From an uncultured Collinsella sp. (GTDB lineage: Bacteria > Actinomycetota > Coriobacteriia > Coriobacteriales > Coriobacteriaceae): 64,000 nucleotides of DNA. The notes below the pieces were generated by a model, which had not been told where the DNA came from, searched no databases, and saw nothing but the letters and a program-made list of their open reading frames with translations. Where the stretch lies: the NCBI GenBank assembly GCA_900541475.1, contig UQJV01000004.1, positions 18,972-82,971 on the forward strand, in the 5' to 3' direction. Positions 1 to 8,259 of this stretch are shown here, piece after piece. Position numbers and translations under genes: made by a program. Numbering within the stretch: the stretch's first letter is position 1; the number at the start of each line of letters is the position of its first letter.

Positions 1-747
1 GTGTCCCGCGAACTCGAGAGCCGCGGCATCGGCCTGCCAGTCGGTCCCACGCAGGTGCCCATCGTATGCTCCAGCTGCATCTTCGACCTCGCCTTTGGCG
101 ACCCCACCGTACGCCCCGATATTGAGGCCGGTATCGCCGCCGTGCGCGAGGCGCTCGACCACACTCCCGCCACGCTCGAGCAGGGCAACGTGGGCGCCGG
201 CACTGGCGCCACCGTAGGCAAGCTCATGGGGCCCGCCACCTGTATGAAGGCCGGCCTCGGAGCTGCCGCCGTGGCACTCGGCCCCGTCAAGGTGGGCGCT
301 GTGGTCTCGGTCAACGCCTGCGGCAACGTCATCGACCCGGCCACTGGCGAATGGGTCGCCGGCATGCGCGCCGCAGCCGATAGCGACCAGATTGTCGACA
401 TGGAGCTCGCCGCCTTTGCCGCCGCCGGATCTATGCAGATGCCGCTCGACCGCACCAACACCACCATCAGCTGCATCGTCACCAATGTGGAGCTCACCAA
501 GGCTCAGGCCACCAAGGTCTCCCAGATGGCAGCAGATGCCTACGCGCACGCCATTCGCCCCACGCACACCACCAACGACGGCGACACCATCTACACCCTT
601 GCCAGCGGCAAGCTGGGCGCCCAGTCTAGCGCCGCCGTTCCCCTAGACCTGCTGGGCATGCTCGCCGTAAGGGCCCTGGAAACCGCCATCGTAAACGGAG
701 CCAAAACCGCCAAAACCTCCCACGGCATCCCCGGCGCCGCGAAGTAA
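1..747 (+). CDS. P1-family peptidase (DmpA/S58-like), 5' end outside window
   Basis: This is the C-terminal 248 residues of a P1 (peptidase family S58, DmpA/BapA-type) N-terminal-nucleophile aminopeptidase. The family is usually about 320-380 residues, so the first part lies upstream of the window and the GTG at position 1 is only an internal in-frame codon. The sequence shows the family signature GNVGAGTG near residue 62, the NTTIS segment near residue 153 where autocleavage creates the new N-terminal nucleophile (Thr or Ser), and NDGDTIYTLASG near residue 192. Such enzymes hydrolyse N-terminal residues or beta-amino-acid peptides in the cytoplasm. A long palindrome starts 13 nt after the stop. 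Substrate cannot be inferred. Confidence 0.85.
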   Translation: MSRELESRGIGLPVGPTQVPIVCSSCIFDLAFGDPTVRPDIEAGIAAVREALDHTPATLEQGNVGAGTGATVGKLMGPATCMKAGLGAAAVALGPVKVGAVVSVNACGNVIDPATGEWVAGMRAAADSDQIVDMELAAFAAAGSMQMPLDRTNTTISCIVTNVELTKAQATKVSQMAADAYAHAIRPTHTTNDGDTIYTLASGKLGAQSSAAVPLDLLGMLAVRALETAIVNGAKTAKTSHGIPGAAK

Positions 748-759
748 ACTAGCTCGTCC

Positions 760-884
760 GGTTGTCCGGTGGGTCTTGGTTATGTTTGCTGCTCTACAGT
801 CCTGGCTCGCACGAAGAGCACATTAAGTGCTCTTCGGCTCGTGCGGAACTCGCGACAAACATAACCAAGCCCCACCAGGCAACC
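760..884. repeat. Long nested palindrome after the P1 peptidase gene
   Basis: Arms 760-788 and 856-884 pair over 29 bp with two mismatches and one G-T wobble. Inside them a second hairpin (about 805-843) carries CGAAGAGCAC opposite GTGCTCTTCG. The element begins 13 nt after the stop codon of the peptidase gene. No coding sequence is supported here. It resembles, in architecture but not sequence, the palindromes at 977-1085 and 4566-4690. Confidence 0.75.
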
Positions 885-976
885 TACCAACCAAGTCTTT
901 TCAGCCCAGGCCCCTGTGTGCCGCGCGTCCAAGATCTTCAAATTCTGCTTGCTAACACAAAGCGAGACACAGCAGA

Positions 977-1085
977 GGACCCCTGGTCCTTAACTTGATA
1001 CGAGTTCCGCACGCAAAGGAGGCGCCAGTGGCGCCTCCGTCTTGCGCAGGACTGTTCGAAGTAGCAAGTTAAGGACCAGGGGTCC
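977..1085. repeat. Nested palindrome with perfect 21-bp arms
   Basis: Arms 977-997 and 1065-1085 are perfect inverted copies. The centre (1018-1038) is a 9-bp perfect stem GGAGGCGCC/GGCGCCTCC with a 3-nt loop, and the intervening sequence also pairs imperfectly (CGCAA with TTGCG, AGTTCC with GGACT). The whole could fold into one hairpin of about 109 nt. It lies between the convergent peptidase and glycosyltransferase genes, 22 nt past the stop of the latter, so a bidirectional 3'-end role is possible, though there is no T tract. Confidence 0.75.
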
Positions 1086-1107
1086 CCGTTACCCGAGCGC
1101 TTCTGTG

Positions 1108-2139
1108 CTAGTTGAATTTGAAAATCTTTGAGGCAAGACGGTATAGGCCGAGTGTGGTTTTGTCACCAGCACGGCCGCGCAGGTTGGTGAAGAAGCCAAC
1201 CACACCGTAGCGTGCACGACGATACATGCGCTCGTCATAGGCCTTCAGATCATTCCACAACGTCTTCAGGCGCTCGTCGGCACAATCCTCGTCGGAAAGC
1301 TTAGTAAGCACCGAGCAGATTGCCATCATCATGGTGAAATAGCCCATCATGTACGAGCGCAGACGCGACGACTCGACATCGCCGTACAGATGGAACGACT
1401 CCATCATGATGCGCGTCACGCGGAACTGCTGATCCAGACGCTTGACCATTGTGGCTTCGTTGACGCTTTGGCCCTCACGGCCGATAAAGTAGCGATAGAG
1501 GTCGATGTCGGCGTAGTACATGGTCTTGCAACGCGGCAGCGGCACGTAGGCGTAGATGTTGTCTACATAGAACGTGTGCGGCGGCATAGGCAGATTGGAC
1601 GCGCGCAGCACATCCGTGCGATAGCACAGGCTGTGCATGAGTAAATTCTGGTCCGGACGGAAATGACCAATCTGGTCCCAGGTAAAGATCTTTTTGCGCG
1701 GCAGGGCAAACTTGTAACCAATAGCGGTATGCGCACCCTCGTAAACCTTCTCGTACACATAGTTCGAGATAAAGAGGTCGACGCGCTGGTCGCGCTCCTC
1801 AAAACCGCGCAGAATCGAAAGCATTGTCGATAGGGCTGCGTCATCGAGCCAGTCGTCCGAGTCGACGACCTTATAGTAGGTGCCCTGCGCCTCGCGCAAG
1901 CCCGAGAGGACGGCGATGCCGTGGCCGCCATTCTCCTGATGCACCGCACGGATGATACCGGGATAACGCTTCTCCCATTCATCGGCCTTGGCTGCCGTAT
2001 CGTCCTTGGAACCGTCATCGACGATGATAATCTCGATATCGGTGGCGTAATTGCTCCCCTCCAGAATGGAGGTGATGCAATGGTCCATGTCCTTGGCGGC
2101 GTTATAAGAGGGAATACCGAATGATATGACTTTATGCAT
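1108..2139 (-). CDS. Family 2 glycosyltransferase
   Basis: A GT-A fold glycosyltransferase (GT2 family) that would add a sugar to a polysaccharide or lipid-linked acceptor at the cytoplasmic membrane face. The N-terminus SFGIPSYNAAKDMDHCI is the usual nucleotide-sugar start, followed by IIIVDDGSKDDT and VDSDDWLD, the metal-binding DxD-type region. No clear membrane helix is seen, so it is a soluble or peripheral enzyme. I place the start at 2139, where ATG overlaps the last eight bases of the upstream mutase gene; an alternative ATG lies at 2157. Coupling to UDP-galactopyranose mutase suggests a galactofuranosyl or related surface glycan, but the donor is inferred from context only. Confidence 0.85.
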   Translation of the reverse strand: MHKVISFGIPSYNAAKDMDHCITSILEGSNYATDIEIIIVDDGSKDDTAAKADEWEKRYPGIIRAVHQENGGHGIAVLSGLREAQGTYYKVVDSDDWLDDAALSTMLSILRGFEERDQRVDLFISNYVYEKVYEGAHTAIGYKFALPRKKIFTWDQIGHFRPDQNLLMHSLCYRTDVLRASNLPMPPHTFYVDNIYAYVPLPRCKTMYYADIDLYRYFIGREGQSVNEATMVKRLDQQFRVTRIMMESFHLYGDVESSRLRSYMMGYFTMMMAICSVLTKLSDEDCADERLKTLWNDLKAYDERMYRRARYGVVGFFTNLRGRAGDKTTLGLYRLASKIFKFN

Positions 2140-3334
2140 GGCAGGCGATAATCTCATCCGAAAGATCGAGGGCAGAGTTGGTCACGGCGTCCATATCGTA
2201 GTAACGATACTCGGCCAGGCGACCCACCGGGTGGAAGTTCGTCAGGTTCTGGACGCGCTCAAGATAGCGCTCATAGAGATCGCGGTTCTCGGGCTCCAGA
2301 ATGGCGTAATAGGGCGTCTCGCCCGAGCCGGGCGTATAGGCCTTGGAATACTCCTTCATGATGGTGGTCTTACCGGGCAGGACCTGACCAGTCATGTTCT
2401 TGAACTCGGTGATACGCGTGTAATCCTCGCTCGTGGTGTAATTGACGGTGCCCACGGGCTGGAACTGGTCCATATCGAGCGTCTCGAACTTCATGTCGAG
2501 CGTACGGTACGGCAGAGCGCCCAGGTCGAGGTTGAACAGCTCGTCGAGCGGACCGGTGTAGACGATCTCGCCGCCATAGACCTTGCCGTCGATCTTGACG
2601 GTGGTCTCGTCGATCTCGAAGAGGTCGCGGGCGTCCACGTCGCAGAACACATCAATCAGATCGTGGTCGAGCATGTGCTCGAACAACGCGGTATAGCCGT
2701 CCTGCGGCATGCCCTGGAAGGGAGCCTGCGGGAAGTAGCGATCATCGTCGCCCACAAAGACGGGAACACGGCCGGTGATCGAAGGATCGATCTGGTCGGG
2801 CGTCTGGCCCCACTGCTTCATGGTGTAATGCAAAAAGACATTCTCATAGACGTAATCGGCGACTTCGGCAAGATCCGAGTCGTTCTTCTTGCGCAGCTCC
2901 ATGATTGGCACCTTGACGTCCTTGCCGAAGGTCTCCACGAGCTTCTGATACAGCTCCTCGCCGCGCTCATCGCCAAAGGCGAGCTTGAGGCTCGCGTGGT
3001 TAAAGGGCACGGGCATAAGGGTACCGTTGATGTTGGCGAGCACCTTGTGCTGATAGTCCGTCCACTTGGTAAAGCGCGACAGGAAATTATGGACGCGCTC
3101 GTTAAAAGTGTGGTAGATGTGCGGACCGTACTCGTGGATAAGGATCCCGGCCTCATCAGCGCAGTCGTAAGCGTTGCCCGCGATGTGGCTACGACGCTCC
3201 AGAACGGCAACGCGATAGCCGATGGTCTCGGCGAGACGGCGGGCACAAACGGCACCGGCATATCCGGCACCGACAACAATCATGTCGTATGCGCCGGCGT
3301 TAAAGCCTTCAGGCAGGCCTGAGGTAATCTGCAT
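2132..3334 (-). CDS. glf: UDP-galactopyranose mutase
   Basis: Converts UDP-galactopyranose to UDP-galactofuranose using reduced FAD, supplying Galf for cell-surface glycans. The 400-residue length is typical. The N-terminal FAD-binding Rossmann motif is GAGYAGAVCARRLAE (about residues 22-36), followed by the family segment with GPHIYHT and, later, YTGPLDE and the substrate-binding RITEFKNM region. The start at 3334 is preceded by AAGGAG at 5 nt spacing. Its stop overlaps the start of the glycosyltransferase gene, so both are probably translated together from a promoter between here and pta, which is divergent. Confidence 0.95.
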   Translation of the reverse strand: MQITSGLPEGFNAGAYDMIVVGAGYAGAVCARRLAETIGYRVAVLERRSHIAGNAYDCADEAGILIHEYGPHIYHTFNERVHNFLSRFTKWTDYQHKVLANINGTLMPVPFNHASLKLAFGDERGEELYQKLVETFGKDVKVPIMELRKKNDSDLAEVADYVYENVFLHYTMKQWGQTPDQIDPSITGRVPVFVGDDDRYFPQAPFQGMPQDGYTALFEHMLDHDLIDVFCDVDARDLFEIDETTVKIDGKVYGGEIVYTGPLDELFNLDLGALPYRTLDMKFETLDMDQFQPVGTVNYTTSEDYTRITEFKNMTGQVLPGKTTIMKEYSKAYTPGSGETPYYAILEPENRDLYERYLERVQNLTNFHPVGRLAEYRYYDMDAVTNSALDLSDEIIACHA

Positions 3335-3432
3335 CGATACTCCTTGTCAAAAGCCACGGGCTCGTTAGCTGGGCTTTTCTCGAACATTCTTCGAGACATA
3401 TTTATCAGAGCGATTATAGCGCTAATGCGTCC

Positions 3433-3512
3433 TATAATGAGCTTGCCACACAAGGAAAGCTCAAGCACCGCGGCGTACATTATTGAAAGGTAAACCCGCT
3501 AGCAGCGGGTTT
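3433..3512 (+). promoter_or_regulatory. Candidate pta promoter and leader hairpin
   Basis: A TATAAT box sits at 3433-3438 in the divergent glf-pta spacer; no convincing -35 element is visible. Downstream, 3492-3512 is a perfect 9-bp hairpin (AAACCCGCT/AGCGGGTTT) followed by TATT. It would be transcribed in the pta leader 54 nt before the start codon. It could be an attenuator or only a stabilising hairpin. Confidence 0.4.
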
Positions 3513-3565
3513 ATTCGTGTGCAGTCAGGCGCCTGGAGCTTAGCGAAACGCTTGTAAGGAGTAAC

Positions 3566-4546
3566 ATGAGCGATTTCCTTAACCGTATGAAGTCTGCCGC
3601 CAAGGCCGACCTTAAGACGATCGTCCTGCCCGAGGGCGAGGATCCGCGCACCATCGTCGCAGCCACCAAGATCATCGAGGAGGGCCTGGCAAAGATCGTC
3701 ATCCTGGGCAACCCCGACGAGATCAACGTTCCCGGCGCTACCGTCATCGACCCGCGCAATGCCGAGAAGCACGAGGAGTACGCGCAGAAGTTTGCCGAGC
3801 TCCGCGCCAAGAAGGGCGTCACCATCGAGCAGGCTCGCGCCCAGGTGATGGATGCTACCTACTTTGGCACCATGATGGTCAAGATGGGCGACGCCGACGG
3901 CCTGGTCTCCGGCGCCTGCCACTCCACCGCCGACACGCTGCGCCCCGCGCTGCAGATCCTCAAGACCGCCCCGGGCACCAAGTTGGTGTCGGCCTTCTTC
4001 GTGATGTGCACCGACACTCCGCAGTTCGGCACCGACGGCACGCTGATCTTCGCCGACTGCGGCCTCAACATCAACCCGTCCTCCGACGAGCTCTCCGAGA
4101 TCGCCATCGCCTCCGCTCACTCCTGGTCCACCTTCATGGGCAATGTTGAGCCGCACGTGGCCATGCTCTCCTACTCCACCATGGGCTCCGCCGGCGGCGA
4201 GGTCGCCAAGAAGGTCCAGGAGGCTGTGAAGTTCTGCAAGGAGAAGGCTCCCGAGCTCGCCATCGATGGCGACCTGCAGCTCGACGCCGCCATCGTTCCC
4301 ACCGTCGCCCAGCTCAAGGCTCCCGGTTCCTCCGTTGCCGGTAAGGCCAACGTGCTCGTGTTCCCCGACCTCGAGGCCGGCAACATCGGCTACAAGCTGG
4401 TCCAGCGCTTCGCCGGCGCCGACGCTTACGGCCCCATCCTGCAGGGCATCGCCAAGCCGGTTAACGACCTGTCGCGCGGCTGCTCTGCCGACGACATCGT
4501 GGGTGTCGTGGCCATCACTGCCGTCCAGGCTCAGATGGCTGAGTAG
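3566..4546 (+). CDS. pta: Phosphate acetyltransferase
   Basis: Interconverts acetyl-CoA plus phosphate and acetyl phosphate plus CoA, the first step of the Pta-AckA acetate/ATP pathway. At 326 residues it is the short form, without the N-terminal DRTGG regulatory domain. Recognisable segments are IVLPEGEDPRT near the N-terminus, DGLVSGACHSTADTLRPALQ near residue 112 and the C-terminal KANVLVFPDLEAGNIGYKL. The start has an AAGGAG ribosome site 5 nt upstream. The acetate kinase genes that use its product lie convergent, just downstream, and a 125-nt palindrome begins 20 nt past the stop. Confidence 0.95.
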   Translation: MSDFLNRMKSAAKADLKTIVLPEGEDPRTIVAATKIIEEGLAKIVILGNPDEINVPGATVIDPRNAEKHEEYAQKFAELRAKKGVTIEQARAQVMDATYFGTMMVKMGDADGLVSGACHSTADTLRPALQILKTAPGTKLVSAFFVMCTDTPQFGTDGTLIFADCGLNINPSSDELSEIAIASAHSWSTFMGNVEPHVAMLSYSTMGSAGGEVAKKVQEAVKFCKEKAPELAIDGDLQLDAAIVPTVAQLKAPGSSVAGKANVLVFPDLEAGNIGYKLVQRFAGADAYGPILQGIAKPVNDLSRGCSADDIVGVVAITAVQAQMAE

Positions 4547-4565
4547 CGGACATATCCCCGCCGAA

Positions 4566-4690
4566 GGCAGCACAGGTTAACCCCTGAAAACGTCCTCGAC
4601 CAATGAAACGCCCCCGTTCTGCTCCTTCGGAGCTATGAACGGGGGCGTTTCTGGTCTGCGGAGTGTTTTCAGGGGTTAACCTGTGCCGCC
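4566..4690. repeat. 125-nt near-continuous palindrome after pta
   Basis: Outer arms 4566-4591 and 4665-4690 match over 26 bp with one mismatch. A middle stem pairs GACCA (4597-4601) with TGGTC (4652-4656), and an inner stem 4605-4619/4637-4651 is 15 bp and perfect (GAAACGCCCCCGTTC). The whole folds into one long hairpin. It lies 20 nt past the pta stop, in the convergent gap before ackA, and could act on transcripts from pta. Confidence 0.8.
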
Positions 4691-4841
4691 TTCTACCGTC
4701 ACGTAACAATCAGGGTATCTGGGGTGGACGGCGGCTTGGCTGCGAGCTGGAGCTGAAGGTCTGAATGATCGGGCGCCGTTGCTGGGAGCGCAGGCGTTGC
4801 TGGCGATGGTCACTTTGGGACTGGAATTTCCGCCTGCTAGT

Positions 4842-4879
4842 AAAAAGGCCTCCGGAGCTGTTGCTCGGGAGGCCTTTCG
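4842..4879 (-). terminator. Terminator of the first acetate kinase gene
   Basis: Stem AAAGGCCTCC (4844-4853) pairs with GGGAGGCCTTT (4868-4877) and the minus-strand transcript ends in a T run, 20 nt beyond the ackA stop. An A run on the other side could let it work in both directions. Confidence 0.75.
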
Positions 4880-4899
4880 TTTACATGCAAACGGGTGCG

Positions 4900-6078
4900 T
4901 TAGTTGTTCTTGGTCAGACGCTCGACGTCGTGGGCGATCATGTATTCCTCGTCGGTGGGGATGACCATGACCGTGACGGCGGAACCGGCGGCACTGATGA
5001 CCTGCGGACCGTTGCCTACGGCCTCGCGGTTCCTGTTGTTGTCGATGCGCACGCCCAGCCACTCAAAGCAGTCGCAGAAGGCCTTGCGGATCGACCAGTC
5101 GTTCTCGCCGATGCCGGCGGTAAAGGTGATGGTGTCCACGCCCGCCATGGAAGCGATCATGGAGCCGGCCTGCTGCATGGCCTTATAGGCGAACATATCG
5201 AAGGCGAGCAGGCAGCGCTCGTCGCCCTCGGAGGCGCGCGTACGGATGTCGCGGGCGTCATTGGAGATACCCGAGATGGCAAGCAGACCAGACTGCTTGT
5301 TCATCATGTCATCGACTTCCTGGTAGCTGTAGCCGCCCTCGCGCTGCAGGTAGCACACGGTAGCCGGGTCGATGGAGCCGCAACGGGTGCCCATGATCAG
5401 GCCGTCGAGCGGCGTGAGGCCCATCGTGGTGTCGCGGCACACGCCGTCCTCGATGGCGGCAAGCGAGGCGCCGTTGCCCAAATGGCACGAAAGCAGACGG
5501 TGGCAGCGCGAGCCCAGGATCTCCTTAGCCATCATCCACTCGTAACGGTGGCTCGTACCGTGGGCGCCGTACTTGCGCACGTGGTACTTGTCGCACACGT
5601 CCTTGGGCAGGGCGTAGGTGTAGGCAACCTCGGGCATGGTCATGTGGAACGAGGTGTCGAAAACGGCGACGTTGGGCAGCTCAGGATACTTCTCGCGGCA
5701 ATACTCGATTGCTGCGGCCTCGCCGTAGTTGTGCAGCGGAGCAAGCGGTGCCACCTCAAGGATCTTGGCCATGACCTCGTCGTCGACGACCGCGGAATCA
5801 TCGAAGTGCCAGCCGCCCTGAACGATGCGATGCCCAATGCCATCAATCGTAAAGTCGGTCTTCTCGAGCTCCTCGAGCACACGAGCGATAGCAGAGCGAT
5901 GATCGGGGAAAGGAACCTCCTCGGTCTGCTTGGCGCCACCGTTCTCGGAGTGGCCGAAGATGCCCATGTCCGATCCGATACGCTCGCAGTTGCCCTTGGC
6001 GAAAACCTCGCGGGTATCGGTATCCAAAAGCTGATATTTAAGGCTTGAGCTGCCGGCGTTGACAACAAGTACGTTCAT
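4900..6078 (-). CDS. ackA: Acetate kinase (copy 1)
   Basis: Transfers phosphate between acetyl phosphate and ADP, giving acetate and ATP in fermentation. The 392-residue length and the ASKHA-fold landmarks are typical: N-terminal NVLVVNAGSSSLKYQL, the HRIVQGG segment, CHLGNGAS, the DTTMGLTPLDGLIMGTRCG signature, and FTAGIGEN near the C-terminus. The start at 6078 has AAAGGAG at good spacing. It lies directly downstream of a second, closely similar ackA on the same strand but with a terminator between, so the two are probably separate transcription units. The phosphate acetyltransferase gene is convergent. Confidence 0.95.
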   Translation of the reverse strand: MNVLVVNAGSSSLKYQLLDTDTREVFAKGNCERIGSDMGIFGHSENGGAKQTEEVPFPDHRSAIARVLEELEKTDFTIDGIGHRIVQGGWHFDDSAVVDDEVMAKILEVAPLAPLHNYGEAAAIEYCREKYPELPNVAVFDTSFHMTMPEVAYTYALPKDVCDKYHVRKYGAHGTSHRYEWMMAKEILGSRCHRLLSCHLGNGASLAAIEDGVCRDTTMGLTPLDGLIMGTRCGSIDPATVCYLQREGGYSYQEVDDMMNKQSGLLAISGISNDARDIRTRASEGDERCLLAFDMFAYKAMQQAGSMIASMAGVDTITFTAGIGENDWSIRKAFCDCFEWLGVRIDNNRNREAVGNGPQVISAAGSAVTVMVIPTDEEYMIAHDVERLTKNN

Positions 6079-6194
6079 GAGACTCCTTTGTAGTGCAATA
6101 CGGTCGACGCAGACCCCTTAAGGCGGCCGCATTTTAATAAGAAGTTATCATATCTTGATAAATAGCTATCAGAATATCGCCCAGCGAGCGCAAA

Positions 6195-6229
6195 GGAGGG
6201 GCTGAACGGCACTCGGTCGTCCAGCCCCC
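6195..6229 (-). terminator. Terminator of the second acetate kinase gene
   Basis: GGGGCTG (6198-6204) pairs with CAGCCCC (6222-6228) with further partial pairing inside. In the minus-strand direction it follows the ackA stop by about 11 nt and ends in TCCTTT. Confidence 0.6.
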
Positions 6230-6239
6230 CCTCTTGCAA

Positions 6240-7418
6240 TTATTTGCCGTTGACGATGCGCTCGACGTCAGAAGCGATCATGAACTCCTCGTCCGTGGGG
6301 ATGACGAAGATCTTGACCTTGGAATCCTTGGCAGACAGGCACCACGCGCCGTCGCCGCGCAGGGCGTTACGGGCATGGTCCATCTTGACGCCCATAAAGG
6401 CCAGACGGTCAGCAACGCCGGCGCGGACGGCCGGAGCGTGCTCGCCGATGCCGGCGGTAAAGACCAGGGTGTCCATGCCGCACATGGAGGTGGCCATCTC
6501 GGCGGCCTTGGCGGCAATCTTGTAGACGAACATGTCAAAGGCGAGCTGAGCCTCGGGGTCGCCAGCGGCGGCGAGCTCCTCGACGTTGCGGCAGTCGTTG
6601 GTCTTGCCACCGGTCACAGCCAAAAGGCCGGACTTCTTGTTCATCATCTCGTCGACCTCATCGAAGGTGTAGCCGCCTTCGCGCTGCAGGTAGCACACGG
6701 TAGCCGGGTCGATGGAGCCGCAGCGGGTGCCCATCATGACGCCGTCGAGCGGCGTCAAGCCCATGGTGGTGTCCATGCACTTGCCGTCCTCGATGGCGCA
6801 AAGGGAGGCACCGGAACCGATGTGGCACACAACGACCTTGCGGGCCTCGCCGTTGGTCATCTCGGCGACCTTCTTGGAGATGTAACGGTAGCTGGTGCCG
6901 TGAGCGCCGTACTTACGGATGTGCAGCTTGTCGCAAACATCCTTAGGAAGGGCGTAGGTCTTGGCGACCTCGGGCATATTGAAGTGGAAAGCGGTGTCGT
7001 AGACCGTGACGTTGGGCAGATCGGGATACTGCTCCAGGCAGTACTCGATAACGTTGGCCTCGGGGTTGTTGTGCAGCGGAGCGAGCGGGGCAACCTCGCG
7101 GATCTTGGCAAGAACGTCCTCGTCGACGAGGGAGGAATCGCCAAAGTACCAACCGCCCTGAACGATACGGTGGCCGATGCCCTCGATCTTGACGCCGTTG
7201 GCCTCGAGGTCCTTCAGGACGACCTCGATGGCGACCTTGTGGTCGGGGAACTCGATGTTCTCGGTCACCTTCTTGGAGCCGTTGGCAGCATGGGTGAAGG
7301 TACCGCCGGTAAAGCAGACGCGCTCGCAGGAGCCCTTTGCGGACACCTTGTGGGACTTGGTATCGATGACCTGATACTTAAGGGTCGAAGATCCTGCGTT
7401 GACGACCAGAACGTTCAT
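6240..7418 (-). CDS. ackA: Acetate kinase (copy 2)
   Basis: A second full-length acetate kinase, again 392 residues, with NVLVVNAGSSTLKYQV, HRIVQGGWYFGD, CHIGSGAS, DTTMGLTPLDGVMMGTRCG and FTAGIGEH. It keeps the motifs of copy 1 but differs through the middle and C-terminus, so this is an older duplication and not a recent one. The start has AGGGAG upstream. Possible reasons for two copies are different regulation or preference for another short acyl phosphate such as propionyl phosphate; the sequence does not decide. Confidence 0.94.
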   Translation of the reverse strand: MNVLVVNAGSSTLKYQVIDTKSHKVSAKGSCERVCFTGGTFTHAANGSKKVTENIEFPDHKVAIEVVLKDLEANGVKIEGIGHRIVQGGWYFGDSSLVDEDVLAKIREVAPLAPLHNNPEANVIEYCLEQYPDLPNVTVYDTAFHFNMPEVAKTYALPKDVCDKLHIRKYGAHGTSYRYISKKVAEMTNGEARKVVVCHIGSGASLCAIEDGKCMDTTMGLTPLDGVMMGTRCGSIDPATVCYLQREGGYTFDEVDEMMNKKSGLLAVTGGKTNDCRNVEELAAAGDPEAQLAFDMFVYKIAAKAAEMATSMCGMDTLVFTAGIGEHAPAVRAGVADRLAFMGVKMDHARNALRGDGAWCLSAKDSKVKIFVIPTDEEFMIASDVERIVNGK

Positions 7419-7471
7419 GTGTCTCCCTACTAACAGGCGGTGTGGCGCCGCCAGGTTACATACGCTTCAAT

Positions 7472-7505
7472 AATAAACCCAAACGCCCTCGCGCTCGGGT
7501 TTATT
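7472..7505 (-). terminator. Terminator after the HIT-family gene
   Basis: AATAAACCC (7472-7480) and GGGTTTATT (7497-7505) form a 9-bp stem. It lies about 60 nt past the stop of the HIT gene and before the ackA copy 2 start, so it probably separates the two units. Confidence 0.6.
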
Positions 7506-7565
7506 GCGTTGATATATAAGTTATCGATGCCAGAGCCTCCGTTTCATTGCACGGAAGAAGCGTCC

Positions 7566-7901
7566 TCAGATGAGGTTCTCGCCCAGGTTCTTGCCGCCGA
7601 GGACGTGCATGTGGAAGTGCATGACGGTCTGGCCGGCGTTGACGCCCTTGTTGGAGATGACGCGGAAACCGTCCTCCAGGCCCTTGGCCTTAGCGACCTC
7701 CTGGATGGCGTGAGCCATGGCGCCCATGGTCTCTGCCGGCACGTTGTCGGCGATGTCGCTGTAGTGCTTCTTTGGGATCACGAGCGAGTGGACCGGCGCC
7801 TGGGGGTTGAGGTCGTCGAAGGCGATGACCTGGTCGTCCTCATAGACAACGGTCGAGGGGATCTCGTGGTTGGCAATTTTGCAGAAGATGCAATCACACA
7901 T
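7566..7901 (-). CDS. HIT-family nucleotide hydrolase (HinT-like)
   Basis: A small histidine-triad protein of the HinT branch, which cleaves phosphoramidate or adenylate bonds (for example AMP-lysine type compounds). The N-terminal CDCIFCKI carries the zinc-binding cysteines of the branch, and the catalytic triad motif HFHMHVLGG stands near residue 99. I choose the ATG at 7901 because AAAGGA lies 9 nt upstream; an in-frame GTG at 7919 would overlap that ribosome site. It heads toward its own terminator and sits downstream of exonuclease VII on the same strand. Confidence 0.9.
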   Translation of the reverse strand: MCDCIFCKIANHEIPSTVVYEDDQVIAFDDLNPQAPVHSLVIPKKHYSDIADNVPAETMGAMAHAIQEVAKAKGLEDGFRVISNKGVNAGQTVMHFHMHVLGGKNLGENLI

Positions 7902-7950
7902 GGTTGGTTCCTTTCTCACAGACCAAGGTAATTATATTTGGTCGGGATGG

Positions 7951-8217
7951 TTAGAACGAAAGGTTGTCGTCCGTGTTGGCGGCCTCGCCGTCGGCGAGCA
8001 TGTCGTTGCCGTCGACGTCCTTAAGGAGCACCGAGACCTTCTGCTCGGCATCGGACAGGCGGGTGCGCAGGCTCTTGAGGAGCTCGACGCCGCGGGTATA
8101 GCTCTCGAGCGACTCCTCGAGCTCCATATCGCCCGACTCCAAGCTGCGGATGATGAGCTCCAGCTCCTGCGAGGCCTGCTTGTACGTAAGCTGCTCGACC
8201 GGGGTCTTCTCTGCCAT
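7951..8217 (-). CDS. xseB: Exodeoxyribonuclease VII small subunit
   Basis: Small helical subunit of exonuclease VII, which degrades single-stranded DNA from both ends with XseA in repair. The 88 residues contain the typical YKQASQELELIIRSLESGDM segment and the following LEESLESYTRGVELLK heptad-like helix. AAAGGA precedes the ATG at 8217. It follows xseA with a 42-nt gap on the same strand, and the C-terminal tail (LLKDVDGNDMLADGEAANTD) is acidic and variable. Confidence 0.93.
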   Translation of the reverse strand: MAEKTPVEQLTYKQASQELELIIRSLESGDMELEESLESYTRGVELLKSLRTRLSDAEQKVSVLLKDVDGNDMLADGEAANTDDNLSF

Positions 8218-8259
8218 ATCTGTTTCCTTTCCTAAAGGTTTATCGCTATGAAACGCGGT

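Noticed and set aside
2126..3322. Long plus-strand open frame across the UDP-galactopyranose mutase gene
   Set aside because: Antisense shadow caused by GC-rich codon bias; the translation is rich in Val/His/Asp/Leu repeats without domains, while the opposite strand encodes a clear mutase with a ribosome site.
3461..4573. 370-codon minus-strand frame opposite pta
   Set aside because: Shadow frame with repetitive Gly/Leu/Asp/Val composition.
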